From NCBI GenBank assembly GCA_003194485.1, contig PQXD01000003.1, positions 144,924-178,603 on the forward strand: a DNA stretch of 33,680 nt, given 5' to 3'. The translations under genes and the position numbers were made by a program. The notes beneath the pieces are model-generated. The model made no database searches. It was not told the origin of the DNA and saw only the letters and a list, made by a program, of their open reading frames with translations. This DNA comes from Deltaproteobacteria bacterium. GTDB taxonomy: Bacteria; Desulfobacterota; Dissulfuribacteria; Dissulfuribacterales; UBA3076. Positions 1-7,295 of the stretch are shown here, piece by piece (within the stretch, counting starts at the first letter, position 1; each line of letters starts with the position of its first letter).

Positions 1-771
1 TATGGCAGCAAACGTGGTGATGAACTTCCTGAGGATTTGAGTACTGCAGAAAAAAGGCTTGCAAAGATCAAAGAGGCTAAAAAATACCTGGAAGCCAGAA
101 AAAAGGCTGAAGCCAAAAAGAGCAAGGAGTCTCATAAGAAACACGGCAGAAAATCTCAAAAGCCTGACGACACAGTGAAGCCTGAAACCAAGGTCAATAT
201 GACCGATTCTGAGAGTCGTATTCAGAAGACGTCCAAAGGTTATATTCAAGGTTATAATGCTCAGGCCGTAGCTACAGAAGACCAGATAGTTATTGCCTGT
301 GACGTGGTGAATGAGGCCAATGACATTCATCAGCTTAAACCTATGCTGGAGCAGGCACAGCAGAATCTTTCAGAAATAGATGTTTACGCAAAGACAGTCC
401 TTGCTGACGCAGGGTATTGCAGTGACGATAATCTTGAATACCTGGAATCCAAGGATGAAATAAACGCTCTTGTTTCAACCCGGAAAGAGCAAGAGATGAG
501 AAAGGCCGAATCCGGCTCCAAAAATATCAGGCACCGTTCCGACAGATACAAGGCCATGGACAGGAACCTCCAAAACCCAGTCAGTCGATATATTTATGGA
601 TTTCGCAAGCGAATAATTGAACCTGTATTTGGGCAGATGAAACATTGTCAGGGTTTCCCCGGCTTTCTCTTACGTGGACTTGAGAAGGTTAAGAACGAAT
701 TCACCTTATGGTGCAGTGCGCACAATATTTTGAAGCTATACAGATATGGCGACAGAAAAACGGCAATATGA
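1..771 (+). CDS. IS1182-family transposase, C-terminal fragment (partial at window edge)
   Basis: The reading frame is open from base 1 (YGSKRGDELPEDLSTAEKRL) to a stop at 771, so the gene is incomplete only because the window starts inside it. The segment has features of the IS1182-type DDE transposase core: GYNAQAVATEDQIVIACDV, then a D-containing LADAGYCSDDN segment, and the last catalytic-acid region EPVFGQMKHCQGFPGFLLRG. The lysine-rich linker near the start (KKAEAKKSKESHKKHGRKS) is normal for this family. The protein would cut and join DNA at the element ends. Nothing in the visible part looks inactivating. The only uncertainty is the exact IS name. Confidence 0.85.
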   Translation, partial: YGSKRGDELPEDLSTAEKRLAKIKEAKKYLEARKKAEAKKSKESHKKHGRKSQKPDDTVKPETKVNMTDSESRIQKTSKGYIQGYNAQAVATEDQIVIACDVVNEANDIHQLKPMLEQAQQNLSEIDVYAKTVLADAGYCSDDNLEYLESKDEINALVSTRKEQEMRKAESGSKNIRHRSDRYKAMDRNLQNPVSRYIYGFRKRIIEPVFGQMKHCQGFPGFLLRGLEKVKNEFTLWCSAHNILKLYRYGDRKTAI

Positions 772-919
772 GCATAAAATAGAGGAAAACAGGGGGTGGA
801 ATAAGGCTCTTATGACAATGAATCTCAATAATCAGCATTTCCAGAAAGTCCAGAGGGGCATAAGGCCAAAATTTGGCCGAATCGAAATCTTCGGCTGATA
901 TGATTTACGGGACACGCTC
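1..919 (+). mobile_element. IS1182-family element, 3' part, cut by window edge
   Basis: The element holds the transposase C-terminal part (to 771) and about 148 bases of non-coding end. Its outer tip, at 911-919, reads GACACGCTC. The last 127 bases (793-919) recur as an exact reverse complement at 33554-33680, which fixes the boundary at 919/920. The end sequence contains a self-complementary stretch around 866-890 (AAAATTTGG next to CGAATCGAAATCTTCGG). The 5' part of the element lies outside the window. Directly beyond 919 is another IS1182-type transposase gene on the opposite strand, so this copy probably jumped into that one. Confidence 0.85.
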
Positions 920-1125
920 AAAAGTATCTTTACCATCATTGCCGGATGATAGGCTGCGCTTCCCTGGCCATTGGCTCTGTAAGCTGTGATTAATGCTGAC
1001 AGATCCATTTGATCAACTGTCTCAGATATAAATCGGGCAAGATGGTCCTGGGGGAGCCAGTCGTCCAGAGATGGGGGTAGCAGATATGGTTGCTCCGGAT
1101 TATAGCTTCTGAAATTGTAGTTCAT
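920..1125 (-). pseudogene. IS1182-family transposase, N-terminal fragment, broken by insertion
   Basis: The minus-strand frame begins at the ATG at 1125, with GAGG of the preceding GAGGGCCTC as ribosome-binding site. It encodes MNYNFRSYNPEQPYLLPPSL followed by the DHLARF and AYHPAMMVKILL segments, the standard N-terminus of IS1182-type transposases. After the ILL segment the frame runs into the tip of the neighbouring element at 919, so about 70 residues remain and no catalytic residues are present. The bases at 1144-1200 are probably the outer non-coding end of this older element, joining flhG near 1195-1203. The rest of the gene is not in the window. Confidence 0.8.
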
Positions 1126-1202
1126 GAGGCCCTCAAAAAGCAATTATCATGTTGAAATTATATAATATTTTACCGAATTCGGCCTCATTTTGCAACTAAT
1201 AT

Positions 1203-1430
1203 TTGCGGGACAGACTCTATAGGAGACTGAACAGTGCAACAGATCATTTTTTGAACCTTTTCGTCGATTATTTGGGATATATCCTTTGCGACAAGACCGT
1301 TCATGAAGCCGTAAAGCAACAGAGTATTCTTGTTGAATTTTCCCCCAATTCCAGGGCGAGCAAGTGTCTTTTTACGGTCGCTGAGAAATTATGTCAAGAG
1401 CGGCCGGAAGATTACGGATGTGGAATCTGA
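1203..1430 (+). pseudogene. flhG: FlhG/FleN (MinD-like flagellar number ATPase), C-terminal remnant
   Basis: The translated segment contains LFVDYLGYILCDKTVHEAVK followed by QQSILVEFSPNSRASKCLF. This is the typical end of FlhG/FleN (DYLGYI...D..V..AV..Q.P..E..P.S.A...), a MinD-type ATPase that controls flagellar number and placement. Only about 75 residues survive. The P-loop and all nucleotide-binding segments are missing, because an IS1182-type element replaced everything upstream, and an in-frame TAA sits just before at 1197. FlhG immediately upstream of fliA is the usual gene order in many flagellated Proteobacteria, which supports the call. The protein should be non-functional unless another copy exists elsewhere. 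Confidence 0.75.
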
Positions 1431-1447
1431 GTTCTTTGGCGGGACAA

Positions 1448-2185
1448 ATGTTAGCAGGGATGACCGACAAAAAAAAGCGCGACGAGGTTATAATTAAATA
1501 TGCACCTCTTGTTAAGAATATTGTTGAGAGAATTGCTTTGAAATTACCGAGTTATGTGAATAAAGATGATTTAATCAATGCCGGCATAATAGGATTGATA
1601 TCTGCTTTAAAGAAATTTGATGAAACGAGGAATGTACTATTTGAGACATATGCCAGATTTAGGATTCGTGGAGCTGTTTTAGATGAATTGAGGTCAAGAG
1701 ATGGTGTATCCAGATCAGCCAAAAACAAAGCTGCAAAGATCGAGGAGGCATTTACAGCATTGCAAGGGGAGCTCAGACGGCATCCAACAGATGAAGAGGT
1801 GTCAGATTTTCTTGGCGTATCAGTTGATGAGTATTATAAGCTTCTTAATGAAGCAAGGGGAGTTTGCATCTTGAGCACTGATAATTTATGCGCCAATTAT
1901 TGTGAAAAGTATGGTACCTATGATGTCCTGGAAAAAATTGATCAAAATAATCCTTTTTTTCTTCTAGCAGATAAAGAATTGAAAGAGACATTAAGAGATG
2001 CAATAGATTTACTATCTAAAAAAGAGAAATTAGTTTTACAACTATATTATTATGAGGAATTGACATTAAAGGAAATAGGAATGGTAATGTCATTAAGTGA
2101 ATCAAGGATATGTCAACTTCATTCTCAGATAATATTAAAATTAAAGAGTATTTTGAAGAAATATAGACACGACGAATTTATTTAA
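1448..2185 (+). CDS. fliA: Flagellar sigma-28 factor FliA
   Basis: This RNA polymerase sigma factor directs transcription of late flagellar and chemotaxis genes. Region 2 is seen near residues 20-75 (YAPLVKNIVERIALKLPSYV, then DLINAGIIGLISALKKFD and YARFRIRGAVLDELRSRD). Region 3 includes HPTDEEVSDFLGVSVDEYY, and region 4 carries the helix-turn-helix LTLKEIGMVMSLSESRICQL. The length of about 245 aa matches FliA. The ATG at 1448 is chosen because GGCGGGA lies just upstream and it follows the flhG stop by 17 bases. An ATG at 1460 is possible, and a longer frame from 1391 would overlap flhG. The inactivation of flhG upstream may also have removed the operon promoter. Confidence 0.9.
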   Translation: MLAGMTDKKKRDEVIIKYAPLVKNIVERIALKLPSYVNKDDLINAGIIGLISALKKFDETRNVLFETYARFRIRGAVLDELRSRDGVSRSAKNKAAKIEEAFTALQGELRRHPTDEEVSDFLGVSVDEYYKLLNEARGVCILSTDNLCANYCEKYGTYDVLEKIDQNNPFFLLADKELKETLRDAIDLLSKKEKLVLQLYYYEELTLKEIGMVMSLSESRICQLHSQIILKLKSILKKYRHDEFI

Positions 2186-2186
2186 T

Positions 2187-2293
2187 ATGACTATTGAGTT
2201 AGCTCCACATCATATGCTAATTGTAACGGATTATTGGATGATTACCCAATAATCAAAGACTATATATCGAAGCGGAGCTAACTCAATAGTCAT
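2187..2293. repeat. Palindromic element with 20-base perfect arms and nested hairpin
   Basis: Left arm 2187-2206 and right arm 2274-2293 are perfect 20-base inverted repeats (ATGACTATTGAGTTAGCTCC against its complement). They enclose about 67 bases that hold a second hairpin, TTATTGG at 2231-2237 against CCAATAA at 2246-2252. The element begins immediately after the fliA stop codon. No T-run follows the right arm, so a simple intrinsic terminator is not the best reading. A small MITE-like or REP-like element, or an mRNA processing/stability structure, fits better. Confidence 0.8.
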
Positions 2294-2314
2294 TATTTAA
2301 TTATTTATATTGAA

Positions 2315-2616
2315 ATGAAAAGAACATATTTTATAATAATTTTTTTGTCACAATGGTCCTTTTGCCATATAGTTATGCGATTACACCAGAACAGATCATT
2401 GAATTGAAGAAGGCAGGAGTAAGCGATAAAACGATTCAAATAATGTTAGAACAAGAGAAAGAAGGTACAAGAGTGATTAAAGACGAGCAAGGTAATGTAT
2501 ATATTATTTATTCTACGAGGAGATCAATGTGTAAGACTAAAGAAGATATTAAGGAGGAAGAAAAAGTGAAAAGAGCTTGGAAAATGCTTGAAAATATCAT
2601 AATTGATAAAAGATAG
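2315..2616 (+). pseudogene. Small putative exported protein with a homopolymer frameshift in its signal peptide
   Basis: The main frame (ATG 2353 to 2616) gives a protein starting MVLLPYSYAITPEQIIELKK and ending in a charged tail. Upstream, the ATG at 2315 opens a lysine-arginine plus hydrophobic start (MKRTYFIIIF) that is out of frame by one base. Adding one T to the run of seven T at 2340-2346 would join both into a textbook signal peptide, MKRTYFIIIFFVTMVLLPYS, followed by YA and cleavage before ITPEQ. The gene may be a true frameshift, a sequencing error in the T-run or a slippage-regulated gene; otherwise a shortened protein starts at 2353. ITPEQIIELKKAGVS resembles small proteins I associate with deltaproteobacteria. 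Function unknown. Confidence 0.55.
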
Positions 2617-2646
2617 TAAAGCCTTTGTTTGGATGGAGTTGAAGCC

Positions 2647-2967
2647 ATGGTCAGAGCACTTGATATACAGCAAACAATATTACAATCAAATGCTGTTGAA
2701 CGTGTTCAGCAGATTCAGCAACAGCATCCTGATATACAGCAGAGATATTTTAGAGATCAATTAAATAAAGAAAAGTCATTATTAAGGAAAAAAGTTAAAG
2801 ATCTTGAAAAGAGTGAGCAACTCATAGTTAGAGAGAAAGAGGAACAACATAAGAGAAAAAAAGAGTCCAAGCATAACAAACAAAAGTCTGATGGAGAAGT
2901 TATCTCTGATTTCAGTAATGATCTATCGGCTGATGAGATTGGGAGAAAAGTAGATATAAGGATATAA
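2647..2967 (+). CDS. Small coiled-coil protein of the flagellar cluster, function unknown
   Basis: This is a charged, glutamine-rich protein of about 106 aa. It starts MVRALDIQQTILQSNAVERV, continues with a QQIQQQHPDIQQRYF segment, then has a long lysine/glutamate stretch likely to form a coiled coil. The ATG at 2647 has GGATGGAG eight bases upstream, so it is preferred over an upstream TTG at 2629. There are no membrane segments or signal peptide. Small proteins of this type sit next to fliA and DUF2802 genes in deltaproteobacterial flagellar operons (from memory of gene neighbourhoods). It is one base away from the next gene, so co-translation is likely. Confidence 0.7.
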   Translation: MVRALDIQQTILQSNAVERVQQIQQQHPDIQQRYFRDQLNKEKSLLRKKVKDLEKSEQLIVREKEEQHKRKKESKHNKQKSDGEVISDFSNDLSADEIGRKVDIRI

Positions 2968-2968
2968 G

Positions 2969-3427
2969 ATGACTATAGATTTATTGCCAGCCCTTCAGAT
3001 TTTTGCGGATTTAATGCTATTTTTTGCCATTATATTTTTTATCCGGATAGTAAACAAAGAGATGAAGAAGAGATCATTAGTAATAGATACGGATTCTTTT
3101 ACTGAATTCAAGAAGTTTATAGAAGATTCCCGGCATTCTGCTGATTATCTATTGGAAACTTTAAATGAGGGCAGAAAATCTTTCAAAGAGATGGCATATG
3201 TCTTAGATGAAAAAGAGAAAAGATTGAAATTTCTTATAGAAGAGTCAGACAGCAGGCTTGAAGAAATGAGACCAAGCGGTTCAAACCGTGGAGAAAGGTA
3301 TGAAGAGGTCATAAAGTTGGCCGAACAAGGTCTAAGCGAGAAAGAGATGGCCCATGTGTTGAATTTAACAGAAGGAGAGATACGCCTTATTTTAGATCTT
3401 GATCGTAAAAAGAATGAAAATGCCTAA
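2969..3427 (+). CDS. DUF2802-like membrane-anchored protein of the flagellar cluster
   Basis: The N-terminus is a single hydrophobic segment (residues about 5-25: LLPALQIFADLMLFFAIIFF). It is followed by a charged helical middle part likely to form a coiled coil. The C-terminal module RYEEVIKLAEQGLSEKEMAH... reads like the helix-turn-helix-type end of DUF2802 proteins, which occur next to chemotaxis and flagellar genes in Proteobacteria. The 152 aa length fits that family. The predicted topology is one N-terminal membrane anchor with the rest in the cytoplasm. It overlaps the start of the next gene, indicating one operon. Role unknown; assignment to DUF2802 is by eye. Confidence 0.7.
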   Translation: MTIDLLPALQIFADLMLFFAIIFFIRIVNKEMKKRSLVIDTDSFTEFKKFIEDSRHSADYLLETLNEGRKSFKEMAYVLDEKEKRLKFLIEESDSRLEEMRPSGSNRGERYEEVIKLAEQGLSEKEMAHVLNLTEGEIRLILDLDRKKNENA

Positions 3428-4568
3428 CACTTTTAATTTCGTCCGCTCTAATCTAATTTCGCAAATTAAATCCCCCGTTACAGATTCAAAAAAAGAAATT
3501 TTTTTACTTCCTCTTTCTGTCAATGAAGTTGTGGAAGCGGATGTTTTAGAAAAAGTTGGCGACAGAAAATTGCTAATTTTACTGAAAACGGCGAAGATTT
3601 TAGCGGATTCTGAGATACCATTTAAAGTAGGTGAAAAAATTACAGTAAAAGTTGAGCGATTACATCCCAGGGTTGTCCTTCGTTTCATACAGAATCCAGA
3701 AAAGCTGCAGGATTCCGGAATCGCCGATTATGTGAGGTTCTATCGTTCGAATCCAAAGGCAGTCTGTGCCTTTTTTTTGGAGCTAAGCAAGGTGTTCAAT
3801 CAAGAGGGCCTGGGGGAGGTCGCATTACATCTGGGAAAAGAGAACATAGAGAATATTCAAAACCTTTTAGGATCTTTAGTGATTTCTAAAGAAACTCTGA
3901 ATGATAAGCTTTTTTTAAGGAATTATATATACAAATTTGGCTATTTAATGGAAAAGGGGCTTAAAAATTATATAAATAAGGGTCTTTTTAAGACTGCAAA
4001 TCTAAATGATTCTTCCCAAAGTCTTAAGGGACTTCTCATAAATATGTCTGATAAGCTTAAATTATTGATGGAAAACAGAAATCTTTCGGCAGTAGAAAAG
4101 CTTTCTGATTTTATTAACACATCATTAAAGATGATTGAATCCCATCAAGTGATAAATTATCTGTTTCAGGAATATGAAGGTAAGTATATGTTTCAAATTC
4201 CTATATTATTTACAGAAAAGATGGGATTTGCGGAAATTTTTGTTAAATTTGGAGACAGGAATTCAGAAGGCAGAGAGCAGCAAAAACAAAAGAGTATCAT
4301 ATTTTTGTTGCATATGGATGCATTAGGTGACATTGTTATTGATGCAAAAATCATTGAAAAGAACATAAGCTGTATTTTAAAATGTAACGATAATAATTTA
4401 CGCAATTTTATACTACCTTTTTTAGATAATTTACGCAAAAAACTTAAGGATCTTAAATATAAAGTAGATTACCTTGAATGTGTGGTAGATACGAATATTT
4501 TAAAAAAGGATGAATGTAGCGAGTTTCAGTATCTATTTGCACAAGAAAAAGTAGATCTTTTGGTATAA
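3420..4568 (+). CDS. FliK-like flagellar hook-length-control family protein (probable)
   Basis: This protein of about 382 aa has no membrane segments. The C-terminal third (MGFAEIFVKFGD, then SIIFLLHMDALGDIVIDAKI and NNLRNFILPFLDNLRKKLKD) has the layout of the FliK C-terminal domain: strand, long-range strand pair, then an amphipathic helix ending in a strand (YKVDYLECVV). The N-terminal half (FLLPLSVNEVVEADVLEKVG, VGEKITVKV) resembles the beta-rich start of deltaproteobacterial FliK-like proteins. FliK sets hook length and switches export specificity. The gene lies directly before flhX, an export-switch paralogue. ATGs at 3399, 3414 and 3420 are possible; 3420 gives the smallest overlap (8 bases). 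No strong ribosome-binding site is visible. Confidence 0.6.
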   Translation: MPNTFNFVRSNLISQIKSPVTDSKKEIFLLPLSVNEVVEADVLEKVGDRKLLILLKTAKILADSEIPFKVGEKITVKVERLHPRVVLRFIQNPEKLQDSGIADYVRFYRSNPKAVCAFFLELSKVFNQEGLGEVALHLGKENIENIQNLLGSLVISKETLNDKLFLRNYIYKFGYLMEKGLKNYINKGLFKTANLNDSSQSLKGLLINMSDKLKLLMENRNLSAVEKLSDFINTSLKMIESHQVINYLFQEYEGKYMFQIPILFTEKMGFAEIFVKFGDRNSEGREQQKQKSIIFLLHMDALGDIVIDAKIIEKNISCILKCNDNNLRNFILPFLDNLRKKLKDLKYKVDYLECVVDTNILKKDECSEFQYLFAQEKVDLLV

Positions 4569-4632
4569 TTAGTTTCAAAAAGGTCTTCTTATAGTGTAAT
4601 TATTACTTAATTACTTTTGAGAGATATTTTTG

Positions 4633-4923
4633 ATGGACTGGCATAAGAAAAAAAACGTTATAGCGGCTGCTATAGAATATGATAACAAAAAGGATGCAGC
4701 TCCAAAGGTAACTGCTAAAGGAAGGGGTTCAATAGCTGAAAAAATTATAAAACTGGCCATGGAGCATAATATACCTATTAAGGAAGATCCCGCCCTGGTA
4801 CAGATCTTAAGCCGACTTGATATCGATGAGCAGATTCCTGTTGAGATTTATAAGGCTATTGCTGAAATATTGGCTTTTGTTTACTCAATTAATGAGCAAT
4901 ATAGAGAGAGGCAGACAAAGTAA
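4633..4923 (+). CDS. FlhX/FhlB: FlhB C-terminal-domain-like export switch protein
   Basis: This 96-aa soluble protein starts MDWHKKKNVIAAAIEYDNKK. The motif AAAIEYD...APKVTAKGRGSIAEKIIKLA matches the start of the cytoplasmic FlhB/YscU domain, and the remainder (HNIPIKEDPALVQILSRLDI, then IPVEIYKAIAEILAFVY) matches its end. The autocleavage NPTH loop and all membrane helices of true FlhB are absent, as expected for FlhX/FhlB paralogues that can partly stand in for the FlhB C-terminal domain. The ATG at 4633 is preferred over the TTG one codon earlier. It is the last gene of the flagellar cluster in the window. A short AT-rich hairpin (GTAATTA at 4596 with TAATTAC at 4608) precedes it. Confidence 0.85.
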   Translation: MDWHKKKNVIAAAIEYDNKKDAAPKVTAKGRGSIAEKIIKLAMEHNIPIKEDPALVQILSRLDIDEQIPVEIYKAIAEILAFVYSINEQYRERQTK

Positions 4924-5064
4924 AAGGAGGCTTTCTCTGCGCGGACTTTGCGTAAATATCCGGTGAACCCGTTATATCCCGTCCTGAAGCGGTTATCTTT
5001 TTCCGGGTTTCAAGGCTCACTCATCGCATGATCAACGACAATTATTTTTCCCTGTCAACGACAA

Positions 5065-5232
5065 TTATAATTCCCTTTTCCGTTTGTCAATTTTTCTGTT
5101 TTTTTCATTAAAATTTCTTCCTTTTTGGGACTGTTCCAGACGATAGCCCGTCAGGCGGTCAATGGCAGCTGCCGTTGTCATGGGATCCTTGAAGATACGT
5201 TCCCGGGCGCATTTCGTTTTTGTTGATAGACT
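5065..5232 (-). pseudogene. IstB-like (IS21-family helper ATPase) C-terminal relic
   Basis: The minus-strand frame reads IFKDPMTTAAAIDRL followed by GYRLEQSQKGRNFN and a lysine-rich end. This is the C-terminal signature of IstB-type helpers of IS21 elements (iF.DP..TtA.IDRL ... SYR). The usual HH...L stretch between the two motifs seems deleted, and everything upstream, including the AAA ATPase core, is gone. Together with the next entry this fills the space between the flagellar cluster and the CRISPR array. A 14-base direct repeat (TCAACGACAATTAT, near 5033 and 5057) lies at its edge. A short non-coding stretch (4924-5030) precedes it with nothing recognisable. Confidence 0.5.
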
Positions 5233-5450
5233 TAACCTGCTGCCAAAGCGGCTCGATGAAAGTTGCTGAAACACAGTTTCCATCTTCCTGACACAAGTTG
5301 AGACCGGAGATAGAGAAAGACCTCTGCCGTATCTTCTCTCCAAAAGGTTCCCGGAGCCTTCAGGCGAAGATTGATTACACGACGAATACCGCTTTCGATA
5401 GCACCACTGCCAATAGGCACCTTTCGTCTACGGAAGTATTGGTATCTCAT
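5232..5450 (-). pseudogene. Transposase C-terminal relic (ISKra4-like)
   Basis: The frame encodes VPIGSGAIESGIRRVINLRL followed by GTFWREDTAEVFLYLRS and GRW. This pattern (GSG.IE....  LR.K..G..W....A...LR...  GRW) is the conserved end of ISKra4-like DDE transposases. Only about 70 residues are left and no complete element ends are visible. It stops some 40 bases before the last repeat of the CRISPR array, so it marks the trailer side of the array. Assignment to ISKra4 is by motif memory, and a related family is possible. The fragment is not expected to be active. Confidence 0.5.
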
Positions 5451-5489
5451 GTGATCACGGAGTTCTGAGGATATGTAATCAGGATACGG

Positions 5490-7146
5490 GTTTCAATCCT
5501 TGTTCTTCTGGATGATGCCTACCGGCCCGTACAGGTGGCGTTGACGGTATAGACCATTGCGTGGTTTCAATCCTTGTTCTTCTGGATGATGCCTACCGGC
5601 GTTGACCCGGCTGCCGGGTCACAGTCAATACATTTTGGTTTCAATCCTTGTTCTTCTGGATGATGCCTACCGGCAAGGAGCGGGCCAAGATAGCCAAACT
5701 TGATGCAGGGTTTCAATCCTTGTTCTTCTGGATGATGCCTACCGGCCATTTTGGTTTGTCTCGATACTCTATCAGCTTTTTCAGTTTCAATCCTTGTTCT
5801 TCTGGATGATGCCTACCGGCCATTTTGGTTTGTCTCGATACTCTATCAGCTTTTTCAGTTTCAATCCTTGTTCTTCTGGATGATGCCTACCGGCTCGATG
5901 GCTTTTTCATTTGATAGGAGCCCTGGCTTTCTGTTTCAATCCTTGTTCTTCTGGATGATGCCTACCGGCATCCGAATGCCGGGAGCTAAACTATTGAGGT
6001 TAATAAGTTTCAATCCTTGTTCTTCTGGATGATGCCTACCGGCAAGATAATAGACTACTGTGCCATTATCCGCCAGGATAGTTTCAATCCTTGTTCTTCT
6101 GGATGATGCCTACCGGCCCATTCTGGATGAGCCGGCTTAGTGCATCCTGAGCAGTTTCAATCCTTGTTCTTCTGGATGATGCCTACCGGCTCGGCAATGA
6201 TTTTCTTTTGTTTCTCTGCTGTCTTGTTTCAATCCTTGTTCTTCTGGATGATGCCTACCGGCAATTTGTACCTATGACAGTCTCATCCGGGGTCTTGGGC
6301 GTTTCAATCCTTGTTCTTCTGGATGATGCCTACCGGCTGGGGGAAGGGTTCTTATGTCAGTAGATTAATTGATAGTTTCAATCCTTGTTCTTCTGGATGA
6401 TGCCTACCGGCAATGAAAGATATAATAATCGGAGGTGAACTTTTCTGTTTCAATCCTTGTTCTTCTGGATGATGCCTACCGGCAGATAGTGCTCGACTTA
6501 TCCGCTTCGATGATTTTCGTGTTTCAATCCTTGTTCTTCTGGATGATGCCTACCGGCCTCATTTTCCATAATCACTTTTTGCTCATTGTAAGAAGGTTTC
6601 AATCCTTGTTCTTCTGGATGATGCCTACCGGCCCATGCTAATGCCTTTCTTCAATACATCCGCCAAGGGGGTTTCAATCCTTGTTCTTCTGGATGATGCC
6701 TACCGGCCTGCATCAGATGGATTCTCTTGACCTTCTTCGCCCAGTTTCAATCCTTGTTCTTCTGGATGATGCCTACCGGCCATCGACTGTGGCTTGATCT
6801 TTGCGAATTCCTTCTCGTTTCAATCCTTGTTCTTCTGGATGATGCCTACCGGCCTCTGCACTTCTGATTCTGGAGTGAGATTGCAGGTTTTGTTTCAATC
6901 CTTGTTCTTCTGGATGATGCCTACCGGCCGGAAGTATGGAGCACATGAATTTCCCTAACTTTGCTGTTTCAATCCTTGTTCTTCTGGATGATGCCTACCG
7001 GCCTCCTGGGCTGAGCGAGCGTCCACGCACTAAGACGGTTTCAATCCTTGTTCTTCTGGATGATGCCTACCGGCAACTTACGCAAGGTTTGTCATTACCG
7101 CAAGACAGTGTTTCAATCCTTGTTCTTCTGGATGATGCCTACCGGA
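5490..7146 (-). CRISPR. CRISPR array: 23 repeats of 37 bases, 22 spacers
   Basis: The repeat on the plus strand begins GTTTCAATCCTTGTTCTTCT and ends GGATGATGCCTACCGGC. In the crRNA sense it begins GCCGGTAGG and ends GGATTGAAAC, the usual 3' end of type I-A/I-B repeats, so the transcribed strand is minus. Repeat starts are 5490, 5564, 5638, 5710, 5784, 5858, 5933, 6007, 6081, 6154, 6226, 6301, 6375, 6447, 6521, 6596, 6671, 6744, 6817, 6892, 6966, 7038 and 7110. Spacers are 35-38 bases. All repeats read as identical except the leader-proximal one (7110-7146), whose outermost base is A instead of C on the plus strand. Spacers at 5747-5783 and 5821-5857 are identical. The array lies directly downstream of cas4, and Cas6 from the same locus should process it. 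Apparent ORFs across it are artefacts of the repeat period. Confidence 0.98.
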
Positions 7147-7295
7147 GCAACCTTCCCTCAACCTTTTGATTAGATAAGGAAAAAATAATTATCAGCTCTC
7201 CTCTTTTTACCACAAATGCATTGGTTATCTGTTGATAATATACCATTCTCAGAATAGATTACATGTATAACTATTTGAAAACATTGTCAAGTCGC
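7147..7295 (-). promoter_or_regulatory. CRISPR leader (AT-rich)
   Basis: About 150 AT-rich bases lie between the cas4 stop and the first repeat in the crRNA direction. The stretch has no coding potential and A/T runs such as AAAAAATAATTATC at 7181-7194. Its position, upstream of the repeat end that carries the only variant base and next to the adaptation genes, fits the leader, which carries the array promoter and the Cas1-Cas2 docking site. I do not see a convincing -35/-10 pair by eye. Confidence 0.7.

Noticed and set aside
5567-7169. Several open frames of 60-93 codons across the CRISPR region
   Set aside because: They encode the repeat over and over (VSILVLLDDAYR) and exist only because repeat plus spacer is often close to a multiple of three.
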